Source of the DNA: Hymenobacter gelipurpurascens
GTDB lineage: Bacteria; Bacteroidota; Bacteroidia; Cytophagales; Hymenobacteraceae
Direction: 5' to 3'
Assembly: GCF_900187375.1 (NCBI RefSeq)
Contig: NZ_FYEW01000001.1
Location: 186,001-250,000 of the forward strand
Length of the DNA: 64,000 nt
Shown piece after piece: positions 25,238-33,648 of this stretch (positions within the stretch are counted from its first letter, which is position 1; every line of letters starts with the position of its first letter). The notes under the pieces are model-generated. The model searched no databases and was not told the origin of the DNA. It saw only the letters and a list, made by a program, of their open reading frames with translations. The position numbers were made by a program, and so were the translations under genes.

Positions 25238-26533
25238 ATGCCTCTGCGCTGCGTGTTTAGTTGGCTGTTTCTGGGCCGATTACGGCCGGGATGGCTATGC
25301 GCAGGTGCCGCCGCTTTTCTACTGTTGCTCCTGAGCGGTGCCAGCCCACTGCAGGCGCAGCCGGGCCCCTTCCGGTTCGAGAACCCGAAACAGACCAAGG
25401 TCCGGGTGCCGGCATTTATGCAGCGCAACCTGGTAATAATTCCGGTGCAGCTGAACGGGCAGGGGCCGTTCAACTTTCTGCTTGATACAGGCATCAGCAG
25501 CTCCCTTATCACCGACCCCAAAGTGCGTCAGCAGCTGCGCTTGCGCACCAAGGAGCGGTATATGATTTCCGGTGCCGGGGAAGAGGAGCCCCTAGAGGCC
25601 TACCGCGTAGATAGTGTGCGTGTGCAACTCAAAGGCATAGACTGCCCCAGACTGTCGTTTCTGAGTCTTTCGAATGATGTATTGAACCTCTCGGGCTACG
25701 TGGGCATGCCCATTCATGGTCTGCTTGGGTCGGATATCTTCCGCAGTTTTGTGGTGGAAATCAGGCCCCAAGACCAACAAGTCGTCTTTTATACTCCCAC
25801 ATCGTACAAAGTGCCCCGGGGGCGGCAGTGGACAAGTATTCCCTTGGATATCGAAGGCAACAAAACCTACGTCACGCTACCCGTCACGCTCAGCGACTCC
25901 CTGACGATACCCCTGAAACTGGTGCTGGACACGGGGGCAGGGCATGCACTTTCCATAGAAACCACTTCCGATCCGCGGCTGAAGGTGCCGGCAAAAAACC
26001 TGCGCACCCAATTGGGGCGGGGACTCAATGGGTACATTAATGGGTACCTGGGCCGCGTGCAGGCATTGCACCTGGGTAAATACAAAGTGCCTGCTTTGCT
26101 GACTTCATTTCCGGATGCCGCCGATGTGGCCCAGCGGGCCGATGTGTTCCGCAACGGCAACCTGGGGTTTGAGCTGCTGAAGCGTTTTGTCGTGGTCATC
26201 GACTATACCCACAACCGCCTGTTGCTACGCCCCAATATCACGTTCCGGGAGCCGTTTGAGCACGATATGGCCGGTTGCGAGATTGTGGCCTCTGGTTCGG
26301 AGCTGCGGCGCTACTTGTTCGCGCGCATCATGCCCGACTCGCCGGCTGCGGTAGCCGGCCTGCAGGCCAACGACGAGCTGGTTTCCGTCAACCTGATTCC
26401 TGCTTCTCAGCTCAATCTCACCCAAGTTAGCAACCTGTTCCGCTCCTACGATGGGCGTATTATGCTGCTGGTCGTGCGGCGGCCTTCGGGCAAGCTCTTC
26501 ACGGCTGCGCTCCGGCTGCGGCGCCAGATCTGA
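25238..26533 (+). CDS. Secreted retropepsin-like aspartyl protease with PDZ domain
   Basis: The 431-residue protein has a signal peptide ending SGASPLQAQ, two retropepsin-like halves with catalytic motifs LLDTGISSS (about residue 90) and LVLDTGAGH (about 230), and a C-terminal PDZ domain (FARIMPDSPAAVAGLQANDEL). Two DTG motifs in one chain could form a monomeric active site. It should act in the periplasm or at the surface; the PDZ domain may bind C-terminal peptides of substrates. The start MPLRCVF is chosen as the first codon of the signal peptide. No partner gene is evident. Confidence 0.85.
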   Translation: MPLRCVFSWLFLGRLRPGWLCAGAAAFLLLLLSGASPLQAQPGPFRFENPKQTKVRVPAFMQRNLVIIPVQLNGQGPFNFLLDTGISSSLITDPKVRQQLRLRTKERYMISGAGEEEPLEAYRVDSVRVQLKGIDCPRLSFLSLSNDVLNLSGYVGMPIHGLLGSDIFRSFVVEIRPQDQQVVFYTPTSYKVPRGRQWTSIPLDIEGNKTYVTLPVTLSDSLTIPLKLVLDTGAGHALSIETTSDPRLKVPAKNLRTQLGRGLNGYINGYLGRVQALHLGKYKVPALLTSFPDAADVAQRADVFRNGNLGFELLKRFVVVIDYTHNRLLLRPNITFREPFEHDMAGCEIVASGSELRRYLFARIMPDSPAAVAGLQANDELVSVNLIPASQLNLTQVSNLFRSYDGRIMLLVVRRPSGKLFTAALRLRRQI

Positions 26534-26648
26534 CGTACTCTTACTGGCCTAGGAGGCCTACAGGGCATCCAACGCTCACCCGTAGTCGGTGGGCTTCCTG
26601 CATAAATTGCCTACATTAGAAACTCCGCACCTCTCCCCATCCCGCCCA

Positions 26649-27815
26649 ATGTCCACGGCTTCTCCGCCCTCCGCGCTGCCCCAGCCGACTTCCGCTATTC
26701 TGGCGAATCAGCACATCTACTCCGATTATTTTGATGAGGAATTTGTAGAAACGCTGGATCGGAACATTCTGCAGCTCCTGGATCGGGTGTGGTTTCGGTC
26801 GCAGCTCGTTGGGTTTGATGATTTTCCGCAGCGCAACAACCCTGAGCGGCCCCTGCTTTTTGCCTCCAACCACTCGGGTATGGCTTTCCCTTGGGATGCC
26901 ATTGTGGCCCTTTCGCACATGTGGCGCCGCCTGCCCGACCTGAGCAACCTGCCTAGGCCACTCTCGGCGCCCATGCTGTCGCAATCGGTGCTCATGAACC
27001 CGTTTCTGGTCAAGAATTTCTGGAAGAAAAGCGGCTGTGTAGATGCTACCACGCTCAACTTCGAGACGATGATGTTCTACAACGACCACAACCTGATGCT
27101 ATATCCGGAGGGGGTGCCGGGCATCGGGAAGGGGTTCAACCGCAAGTACAAGTTTCAGCGCCTGGCCACCAGCATTGTGCGCCTGGGCATCCAGCACCGC
27201 ACCGATATTGTGCCGTTCTACACCATCAACGGCGAATACCTGAACCCCTACACCTACAGTTGGGAATGGATAAACCGGATCAGTAAGAAAGTGGGCATTC
27301 CGTTTATTCCGGTAGGGCCCATTCTGCTGATGGTGCTGCTGCAGCCCTGGTTTTTCTATATGGCGTATCCAGCCAAGCTCACCTTCGTACTGGGCACCCG
27401 CATCAAGCCCTATGAGCTCACCGATAAGCCTGCCGAAGACCTCTCCCGCGCCGATTACGAAGCTCTGTCGGAGGAAGTGCGGCGGCGCATGCAGCGCGAA
27501 ATGGACGCCGCCGTGCAGGAGCATGGGCAGCAGCCCTACCGCTGGCGCGAGCTGTGGCAGCGCATGAAGGAAAACCGCCGCTTCTTCCCGTTTTTCCTGC
27601 CCTGGGCCTGGCCAGCGCTGTTCCAGGAGTTTGAGCGTCAATACGTGCTTAACGGCCGCCGCGACTTCGATCTGGATTTGCGCAGCCCTGGTGCCTACTG
27701 GCGCATGATTTGGCGCAATCCGTTCACCCTCACCTTCTTTATTCCCGTATTAGGCTGGATTCCGATTGCCATTCGAGGGTACCGCGGCCATCGGCTCGGC
27801 GACAACTCAAAATAG
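26649..27815 (+). CDS. PlsC-like lysophospholipid acyltransferase
   Basis: The 388-residue protein has an acyltransferase block with NHSGMAFPWDA, where His and Asp are more widely spaced than in classical NHX4D enzymes, and LMLYPEGVPGIGKG as the substrate-binding motif. This pattern fits the MGAT-like branch of the LPLAT superfamily. Hydrophobic segments near 220-240 and at the C-terminus (LTFFIPVLGWIPIAI) suggest membrane association. It probably acylates a glycerol-based or other lipid acceptor; the substrate is unknown. The start MSTASPPSAL was chosen from two in-frame options. Confidence 0.8.
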   Translation: MSTASPPSALPQPTSAILANQHIYSDYFDEEFVETLDRNILQLLDRVWFRSQLVGFDDFPQRNNPERPLLFASNHSGMAFPWDAIVALSHMWRRLPDLSNLPRPLSAPMLSQSVLMNPFLVKNFWKKSGCVDATTLNFETMMFYNDHNLMLYPEGVPGIGKGFNRKYKFQRLATSIVRLGIQHRTDIVPFYTINGEYLNPYTYSWEWINRISKKVGIPFIPVGPILLMVLLQPWFFYMAYPAKLTFVLGTRIKPYELTDKPAEDLSRADYEALSEEVRRRMQREMDAAVQEHGQQPYRWRELWQRMKENRRFFPFFLPWAWPALFQEFERQYVLNGRRDFDLDLRSPGAYWRMIWRNPFTLTFFIPVLGWIPIAIRGYRGHRLGDNSK

Positions 27816-27913
27816 CCAAATTCCCCCCCCTTCGGAGTACAAAATAGGCTGATAGCAGAAATCCGCTTCGAGTCTGCCATGCCGCATTGCCCAATACTTT
27901 TACCTACTCTCTG

Positions 27914-28855
27914 ATGCCCTCCACCCAGCATCTGCTTCTGAAACAGTTTATTACAGCCGCTACCAGGCCTTTAGCCCGAAACCGCCCCCGGCTTTCTACC
28001 ATGCGACTGGCGGCTGAATTCCTGTCGCTGGGCCAGCTAATGCCCTGGAACGTGTTCCTGACTGATGTGAAACTGGAGGGTATGGCCGCCGAATGGGTGA
28101 TACCAGCCGGGGCGCCTCTGGATCGGGTGCTGCTGTATCTGCACGGCGGCGGCTACGTGCTGGGCTCCCTGAACACGCACCGCAGTCTGGTAGGTACACT
28201 GGCCCAGCGCTGCAACCTGCAGGCCTTAGCCATCAACTACCGCAAAGCCCCCGAATACCCATTTCCAGCTGCGCTCGACGATGCGCTACTGGCCTACCGC
28301 TGGCTGCTTCAGCAGGGCTACCAAGCCCAGAATATTGTAGTAGCCGGCGACTCCGCCGGCGGTGGCCTGGCCCTGGCGTTGCTGCTGGCCCTTCGCGAAG
28401 CAGGAGAGCCCATGCCTGCTGCCGCCGTAGGCCTCTCCCCCTGGACTGATTTGGTGCTGCCGGCCCCCTTGCTGCGGCGAGTGGCGCACGAGGAAAGCCA
28501 AGTGCTGGAGGCGTTGGAAATACATAACTGGGGCGCTATGTATGCTCATCATCTGCCACTTTCGCACCCGCTGGTTTCGCCCGTACAGGCCGAGTTGCAC
28601 GGCCTGCCGCCCTTGCTCATTCAGATTTCTGATGCGGAAGTGCTCGGCGAAGATGTAATGCGTTTTGCTGCCAAAGCCCAGGCGGCTGGGGTACCCATCA
28701 CGCTGCAGGTGTTTGAAGGGTTGGTGCATTGGTGGCATCTGTTCTGGCGTTTCGTGCCCGAAGCGCGGCAGGCGCTGGATCAGGTAGCGGCCTTTACGCA
28801 AGCAGTTTGGGAAACCCAGGACAGACCGACGCTTCCTGTTGCGGCGGTGGCCTAG
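27914..28855 (+). CDS. Alpha/beta hydrolase of the hormone-sensitive lipase family
   Basis: The 313-residue esterase has the HSL oxyanion motif YLHGGGYVLGS and the nucleophile elbow VAGDSAGGGLALAL with the catalytic Ser; the acid is likely Asp in LLIQISDAEVLGED and the base His in FEGLVHWWHLF. It should be a cytoplasmic carboxylesterase for short acyl esters. The start is the ATG at 27914; an earlier TTG start is not supported. The stop TAG is inside TGGCCTAG. It follows the acyltransferase after about 100 bases and may share its transcript. Confidence 0.88.
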   Translation: MPSTQHLLLKQFITAATRPLARNRPRLSTMRLAAEFLSLGQLMPWNVFLTDVKLEGMAAEWVIPAGAPLDRVLLYLHGGGYVLGSLNTHRSLVGTLAQRCNLQALAINYRKAPEYPFPAALDDALLAYRWLLQQGYQAQNIVVAGDSAGGGLALALLLALREAGEPMPAAAVGLSPWTDLVLPAPLLRRVAHEESQVLEALEIHNWGAMYAHHLPLSHPLVSPVQAELHGLPPLLIQISDAEVLGEDVMRFAAKAQAAGVPITLQVFEGLVHWWHLFWRFVPEARQALDQVAAFTQAVWETQDRPTLPVAAVA

Positions 28856-28994
28856 GCAGCTGTCCTAAGCCACTTTATAACAGCCATTAGCAATTCAAAA
28901 GGCGTTAGGATGAATCAAAATAAAAAGTTAACTCTCAGTCTCAACTATATAGCGTTCCTTTTGTAGGTTTGCTGAAATTAGTAGGCTTGCATAC

Positions 28995-29002
28995 TAATTT
29001 TG
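28995..29002 (+). promoter_or_regulatory. -7 promoter box TAATTTTG
   Basis: Exact TAnnTTTG match in an AT-rich stretch 65 bases before the phasin-like gene; TTTG at 28968-28971 is a possible -33 element, though the 23-base spacer is long. Confidence 0.5.
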
Positions 29003-29067
29003 GCTTCCGCCATCAGTGACCTCGCTTTCTCATCCTTTTTCCCACTTTTCTTTAATCAATCCGTCTT

Positions 29068-29571
29068 ATGGAAGACCTGTTTAAGAAGTTCATCAATGCT
29101 GGCGTTGGCCTTGTTTCGCTCACGAATGACCGGGTGCAGAAAACCATCGATACGCTGGTGAAAGAAAGCAAGCTGTCGGAACAGGAGGGAGCCCGCATCA
29201 TGGACGACCTAAAGAAAAACACCGATACCAAGCGGCAGGAGATGGAAAAGCAGTTCCAGGGCCTGGCTTCCCGCCTGATGAAAGGCGCTGGCCTAGCCAC
29301 CAACGCCGATGTAGAGGAGTTGAAGCGCACCGTGAAAGGCGGTAGCAAAGCGTCTGCTCCGGCTGCCAAAAGCGCTAGCAGCAGTGCCAGCGCGAAAAAG
29401 CCAGCTGCTGCTGCCAGCAAAGCCGCTGCACCTGCTAAGAAGGCCCCTGCTGCTAAGCCGGCCGCTAGCGCCAAACCAGCTGCTCCCAAAGCTGCAGCCG
29501 CCAAGAAGCCAGCTCCTAAAGTGAGCGGCAACACTACTTCGGCTGGCTCCTCCGACGGCGGCAATTCCTAA
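29068..29571 (+). CDS. Phasin-like protein with histone H1-like Ala/Lys/Pro tail
   Basis: The 167-residue protein has two parts. Residues 1-85 (MEDLFKKFINAGVGLVSLTN to FQGLASRLMKG) are amphipathic helix or coiled coil of the phasin/PhaI type. Residues about 95-155 are repeats of Ala, Lys and Pro (KKPAAAASKAAAPAKKAPAA), like eukaryotic H1 tails, ending in a Gly/Ser-rich acidic tip. Pseudomonas PhaF has the same arrangement and ties PHA granules to DNA. No PHA synthase is in the window, so a granule role is uncertain and a DNA-binding role is equally possible. A UbiB-family gene follows. Confidence 0.7.
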   Translation: MEDLFKKFINAGVGLVSLTNDRVQKTIDTLVKESKLSEQEGARIMDDLKKNTDTKRQEMEKQFQGLASRLMKGAGLATNADVEELKRTVKGGSKASAPAAKSASSSASAKKPAAAASKAAAPAKKAPAAKPAASAKPAAPKAAAAKKPAPKVSGNTTSAGSSDGGNS

Positions 29572-29581
29572 TATAGTGCCT

Positions 29582-29635
29582 TACAAAGTCAGAAACCCCT
29601 TTTTGCTCCTGGCGAACGGGGTTTCTGACTTTGTA
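29582..29635 (+). terminator. Hairpin terminator after the phasin-like gene
   Basis: An 18-base perfect stem (29582-29599 with 29618-29635) starts 10 bases after the stop codon. Confidence 0.75.
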
Positions 29636-29723
29636 GCGCTGCCCTGGAGTTGGCCGGAAATGCGTGGGGCCACATCCCTCTCAAATGGCTTTACAGAGTA
29701 GTAATATCCATCCGCTAGGCCAG

Positions 29724-29731
29724 TATCTTCG
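29724..29731 (+). promoter_or_regulatory. -7-like box TATCTTCG
   Basis: One mismatch to TAnnTTTG, 21 bases before the UbiB-family start. Confidence 0.4.
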
Positions 29732-29752
29732 TCCGCATAAGCTGCGCTGACT

Positions 29753-31444
29753 ATGTTTAAAAACACGATTTCTAACCTCACCCGGATCCGGCAAGTGGCG
29801 GAGGTGCTGATTCGCTACGGCTTCGAGGACGTGGTGACGAGCACGGCCCTTCGGCGGCTGGTGCCGAAAAGCCGGCGGAAATCGTGGCAGGAGGGGGAGC
29901 ACACCGTGTTCGAAACCACCCGCTGGCAGCGCATTCGCATGATTATCGAGGAGCTGGGCCCTACCTTCATCAAGCTGGCCCAAGCCCTGAGCAACCGCGC
30001 TGACTTGCTGCCACAGCCCCTAATTGACGAGTTTGAGAAGCTGCAGAGCAATGTGCCGCCCTTCCCTGCTGTCCAGGCCCGCCAGATTATTGAGCAGGAG
30101 CTAGGCCACCCGTTGGAAGAGGTTTTCCTGGAATTTGAGGAAGAAACGCTCGGCTCGGCCAGCATCGGGCAGGTGCACAAGGCCCGTCTGCTCACCGGTG
30201 AGGTAGTGGTGGTAAAAGTGCAGCGCCCCGGCGTGCAGGAAAAAGTCCGCACCGATCTGAGCCTGCTCCACGAGCTGGTGCGGCTCACGGCGCCTTTTCT
30301 GCGCAAACAAGGCCTTTCCAACCCCCAGGATATTGTAGACGCGTTTGAGCGCAGCATGACCAAGGAGCTAGATTACAACTCCGAGGCGCGCAGCATGGAG
30401 CAGTTCCGCAAGCTCTACGAGAGCTACGATACCTTCTACATTCCGAAGCCGTATCGGGAGCTGAGTACTAGCAAGATGCTGGTAATTGAGTACGTGAGCG
30501 GCTGCAAAATCACTGACAAAGCGCAGCTGTTGGAGTGGGGCTTAAGCCCGGAAAAAGTGGCTGAAACCGGCATGGATATTTACCTGACTCAGATTTTCGA
30601 GTTCGGGTCGTTCCATGCTGATCCGCACCCCGGCAACGTGCTGGTGCGCCCCGATGGCACGCTGGTACTCATCGATTTTGGGATGGTAGGCCATTTGCCC
30701 AAGCAGCAGAAATACGCCTTTGCGGGCGTATTCATCGGGATGGCGCGGCAGGATGCGCGCAGCATGGCGCTCAACTTCCGCCGCCTCGCCCTCACGGCGG
30801 AAATTCCGGATATGCGCGCCTTCGAGGCCGATCTGGCCCAGCTCATCGATGACTTTGCGACGCTGGAAGTCAAGGAGATGAGCATGTCTGATTTGGCCGA
30901 TGCACTGCAGGGCGTCATCTACCGCTACAAGCTGCAGGTGCCCGGCGCCGTGTTCCTAATTCTGCGCGCCCTCGTGATTCTGGAAGGCATTGGCAAAGTG
31001 CTGCACCCGCGCTTCAACACCTTCGAGTTTGTGCGGCCCTACGGTGCCCGCATCGTAGCGGAGCAATACTCCCCCGAAAACATCCTCAGCGAGGCCCAAT
31101 ACACCGGCGCCCAACTGCTGGCCCTTCTCCAGACCCTGCCCACGGATCTGCGCCAGATCATGCGCAAAATCTCGCGCGGTGATTTGCGTGTGCGCGTGGA
31201 ATTGAGCGGCTACCAGCTGCTCCTTCGCAAAGCCGACCAGCTGGTAAGCCGCAGCATCTTGGCTGCCATTTCCGTCGCCATGATTCTGTTCGCGGGCCTG
31301 AGCCTGCTAGGCCACTACCCGGCCGGGCAGATGCGTTATTTCCGCGGCCTACCCCTCGTGACGTGGTACAGCCTCGGCATTGCGGCGTTTCTGCTGCTTA
31401 TCCTCTTCATCCTGGGCACCAAAAATGAGCGCCGTCGGGAATAA
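29753..31444 (+). CDS. UbiB/ABC1/AarF family atypical kinase
   Basis: The 563-residue protein belongs to the ABC1 kinase-like family linked to quinone and lipid metabolism. Visible motifs are LGPTFIKLAQALSNRADLLP (the KxGQ motif with Ala instead of Gly), LGSASIGQVHKARL (Ala/Ser-rich loop), VVKVQRPGV, ADPHPGNVLV (catalytic loop) and VLIDFGMVG (metal-binding DFG). Two C-terminal membrane segments anchor it. Members act as ATPases that mobilise ubiquinone or menaquinone precursors; menC 4.7 kb away is the only quinone gene seen. Confidence 0.9.
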   Translation: MFKNTISNLTRIRQVAEVLIRYGFEDVVTSTALRRLVPKSRRKSWQEGEHTVFETTRWQRIRMIIEELGPTFIKLAQALSNRADLLPQPLIDEFEKLQSNVPPFPAVQARQIIEQELGHPLEEVFLEFEEETLGSASIGQVHKARLLTGEVVVVKVQRPGVQEKVRTDLSLLHELVRLTAPFLRKQGLSNPQDIVDAFERSMTKELDYNSEARSMEQFRKLYESYDTFYIPKPYRELSTSKMLVIEYVSGCKITDKAQLLEWGLSPEKVAETGMDIYLTQIFEFGSFHADPHPGNVLVRPDGTLVLIDFGMVGHLPKQQKYAFAGVFIGMARQDARSMALNFRRLALTAEIPDMRAFEADLAQLIDDFATLEVKEMSMSDLADALQGVIYRYKLQVPGAVFLILRALVILEGIGKVLHPRFNTFEFVRPYGARIVAEQYSPENILSEAQYTGAQLLALLQTLPTDLRQIMRKISRGDLRVRVELSGYQLLLRKADQLVSRSILAAISVAMILFAGLSLLGHYPAGQMRYFRGLPLVTWYSLGIAAFLLLILFILGTKNERRRE

Positions 31445-31647
31445 CAGTCTACCTATTTTTCGAACAGAGCATACCCCCCCGCTTGCAAACCGAAGCTATT
31501 CACATCAATTAAGCGCTGATACATAGCTGCAAGTTTTACCTCCTACCGATTGCCGGCTGGCAGCAGAATAAGAAAAATGCCAATACGTAAAATCGTACCA
31601 TTTAATCGGTATAGAAGGATGAAGGGATAGTGTTGGATAAACATAGA

Positions 31648-31679
31648 AAAAAGCCTGAACTACATAGTTCAGGCTTTTT
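31648..31679. terminator. Bidirectional terminator between ubiB-like and phosphoglucomutase genes
   Basis: A 14-base perfect stem with a 4-base loop (AAAAAGCCTGAACT / AGTTCAGGCTTTTT). A and T runs on both sides allow use by both convergent genes. Confidence 0.88.
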
Positions 31680-31702
31680 GTGTATTACAAATAAAGACAA
31701 TT

Positions 31703-33439
31703 TTATTTCAGGTTCATGTCCTCAATTATCCGCTGGATTTTCTCACCAGCCAGGCGATCGGCAAGGTCAAAGTCAACGGCTGATTTCAGGGGCTCGCGCA
31801 CGCTGAAGTAGAACTTGATTTTGGGCTCAGTGCCGCTGGGGCGTGCTGAGATTTTGCTGCCGTCTTCCAGAATAAACTGGAGCACGTTGCTGGCTTCTAG
31901 GCCAGTCTCCTGCTCTAGGCCAGTACGCAGGTCCCGGATTTTGCCGGTCTGGTAATCGCGCATTTCCACTACGGGCAGGCCGGCAATGGTAGTAGGAGGC
32001 GTGGTGCGCAGGTCGCGCATCATCTCTTGAATTTCCTCGGCGCCACGCTGTCCTTTCTTGGTCAGCGAAATCAGGTGCTCTTTGTAGAAACCGTAGGTCA
32101 GGTACATGTGCACCATTTCCTGGTAGAGCGTGTGACCGTTGTTTTTAGCTACTGCGGCCATTTCCGCTAGTAGGGCACAGGCCGAAATAGCATCCTTGTC
32201 GCGTACGAAGTCACCGATCATGTAGCCGTAGCTTTCCTCGCCACCCCCAATGTAGTTCTGCTCTCCTTCCAGGTCGCGGATGATGCCGGCAATGTACTTG
32301 AAGCCCGTGAGCGTCTGGTAGGCCGTAACGTCGTTGGCGCGGGCAATATCGCCAAGCACATCGCTGGTTACGATGGTATAGACGATGAAGTCCTTATCGG
32401 TCATCTTGCCGGCGCCTTTGCGGGCCGAGAGCAGGTAGTGCGTGAGCAGGGCGGCGGTCTGGTTGCCGTTCACCAGCACCCATTCACCCTTCAGGTTCTT
32501 CACCGCAATACCTACGCGGTCAGCATCAGGGTCGGTGGCGATAACCAAGTCAGCGTCGAGCGCCTTGGCTTCATCCAGGGCAATCTGCATGGCCACCTTT
32601 TCCTCGGGGTTCGGCGACTGTACCGTAGGGAAGTTGCCGTCGGGGGTGGCCTGGGCCTGTACTACGTGCACGTTGGTAAAGCCCAACTGGGCCAGCGCCT
32701 GCGGAACCAGCGTGATGCCCGTGCCGTGCAGGGGCGTGTACACAATCTTCAGATCGTGCTGGCGCTGAATAGCTTCGGGGTTGATGCTCAGCTCTTTTAC
32801 TTTCGTCAAGTAGGCGGCGTCCAGCTCGGCGCCAATCAGGTGGATGCGTGAGTTATCGGCCTCAAACTTTACCTCACTTACGGATTGAATAGCATTGACC
32901 TTCTGGATGATGTTCTTGTCATGCGGGGCCACTACCTGCGCGCCATCATTCCAATACACCTTGAAGCCGTTGTATTCCTTAGGGTTGTGCGAGGCCGTAA
33001 CCACGCAGCCACTCTGGCAACCCAAGTGCCGAATGGCAAACGAAAGCTCCGGCGTAGGGCGCAGGGCTTCAAACAGAAATACCGTGATGCCATTGGCCGA
33101 GAAAATACCCGCCGCGATGCGCGCAAATTCCGAGCTGTTGTTGCGAGAGTCGTGAGCAATGGCCACCTTAATTTCCTGGCCCGGAAACTCCTGCAACAGG
33201 TAATTGCACAAGCCCTGCGTGGCCATGCCCAGCGTGTAGCGGTTCATGCGGTTAGAGCCGGCGCCCATGATACCGCGTAGGCCACCTGTGCCAAACTCCA
33301 GGTTGCGGTAAAAGGCATCAGACAGGAAATCCTCCTGATTCTGGGCCACCATTCCCTGGATTTCGGCGTGCGTATTGGCGTCGTAGCTGTCAGTGAGCCA
33401 AGTATTGATTTTTTGCTGGATTTCGGGGGTAATAGCCAT
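31703..33439 (-). CDS. Phosphoglucomutase / phosphomannomutase
   Basis: The 578-residue enzyme interconverts sugar 1- and 6-phosphates. The phosphoserine loop is VVTASHNPKEYNG, the metal-binding loop DPDADRVG, the sugar-specificity loop GGGEESYGY, and the phosphate-binding loop ARPSGTEPKIKFY near the C-terminus. Its size fits the PgcA/PGM2-like branch of the alpha-phosphohexomutases. It should supply glucose 1-phosphate or mannose 1-phosphate for cell-envelope polymers. It is a single-gene unit between hairpins. Confidence 0.95.
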   Translation of the reverse strand: MAITPEIQQKINTWLTDSYDANTHAEIQGMVAQNQEDFLSDAFYRNLEFGTGGLRGIMGAGSNRMNRYTLGMATQGLCNYLLQEFPGQEIKVAIAHDSRNNSSEFARIAAGIFSANGITVFLFEALRPTPELSFAIRHLGCQSGCVVTASHNPKEYNGFKVYWNDGAQVVAPHDKNIIQKVNAIQSVSEVKFEADNSRIHLIGAELDAAYLTKVKELSINPEAIQRQHDLKIVYTPLHGTGITLVPQALAQLGFTNVHVVQAQATPDGNFPTVQSPNPEEKVAMQIALDEAKALDADLVIATDPDADRVGIAVKNLKGEWVLVNGNQTAALLTHYLLSARKGAGKMTDKDFIVYTIVTSDVLGDIARANDVTAYQTLTGFKYIAGIIRDLEGEQNYIGGGEESYGYMIGDFVRDKDAISACALLAEMAAVAKNNGHTLYQEMVHMYLTYGFYKEHLISLTKKGQRGAEEIQEMMRDLRTTPPTTIAGLPVVEMRDYQTGKIRDLRTGLEQETGLEASNVLQFILEDGSKISARPSGTEPKIKFYFSVREPLKSAVDFDLADRLAGEKIQRIIEDMNLK

Positions 33440-33501
33440 AGTAGGTGTTGGAAGGAAGTGGGTTCTGAGAACGGGAGTAAAGAAAAGAGGTTTTCTCCGG
33501 C

Positions 33502-33631
33502 ATTGCGAGCAACGCGAAGCAATCCTTCCTTTTAGAAGGCAGGATAAGTAATGTCAAGCAAAGCCCCTACTCCCAGGCGGAAATAGGGGCTTTGGTGATG
33601 ATAGCTTCGTTACGAACTCAGGCTCGCAATG
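33502..33631. repeat. Intergenic element with CATTGCGAGC terminal inverted repeats
   Basis: CATTGCGAGC at 33502-33511 is repeated inverted as GCTCGCAATG at 33622-33631. Each end continues into a partly matching segment (AACGCGAAGC and GCTTCGTTACG). A nested 11-base hairpin lies at 33559-33594. The element fills the gap between the phosphoglucomutase and hppD genes. Confidence 0.6.
33559..33594 (-). terminator. Hairpin downstream of hppD
   Basis: An 11-base stem CAAAGCCCCTA with its complement and a 14-base loop, 55 bases past the hppD stop. The T run is weak. Confidence 0.55.
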
Positions 33632-33648
33632 AACGGCGCAGCAGTGGC

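Noticed and set aside
29340..29520. Repeated GCTGCT/AAGCC units that could be a DNA repeat array
   Set aside because: They encode the Ala/Lys/Pro tail of the phasin-like protein and are explained by it.
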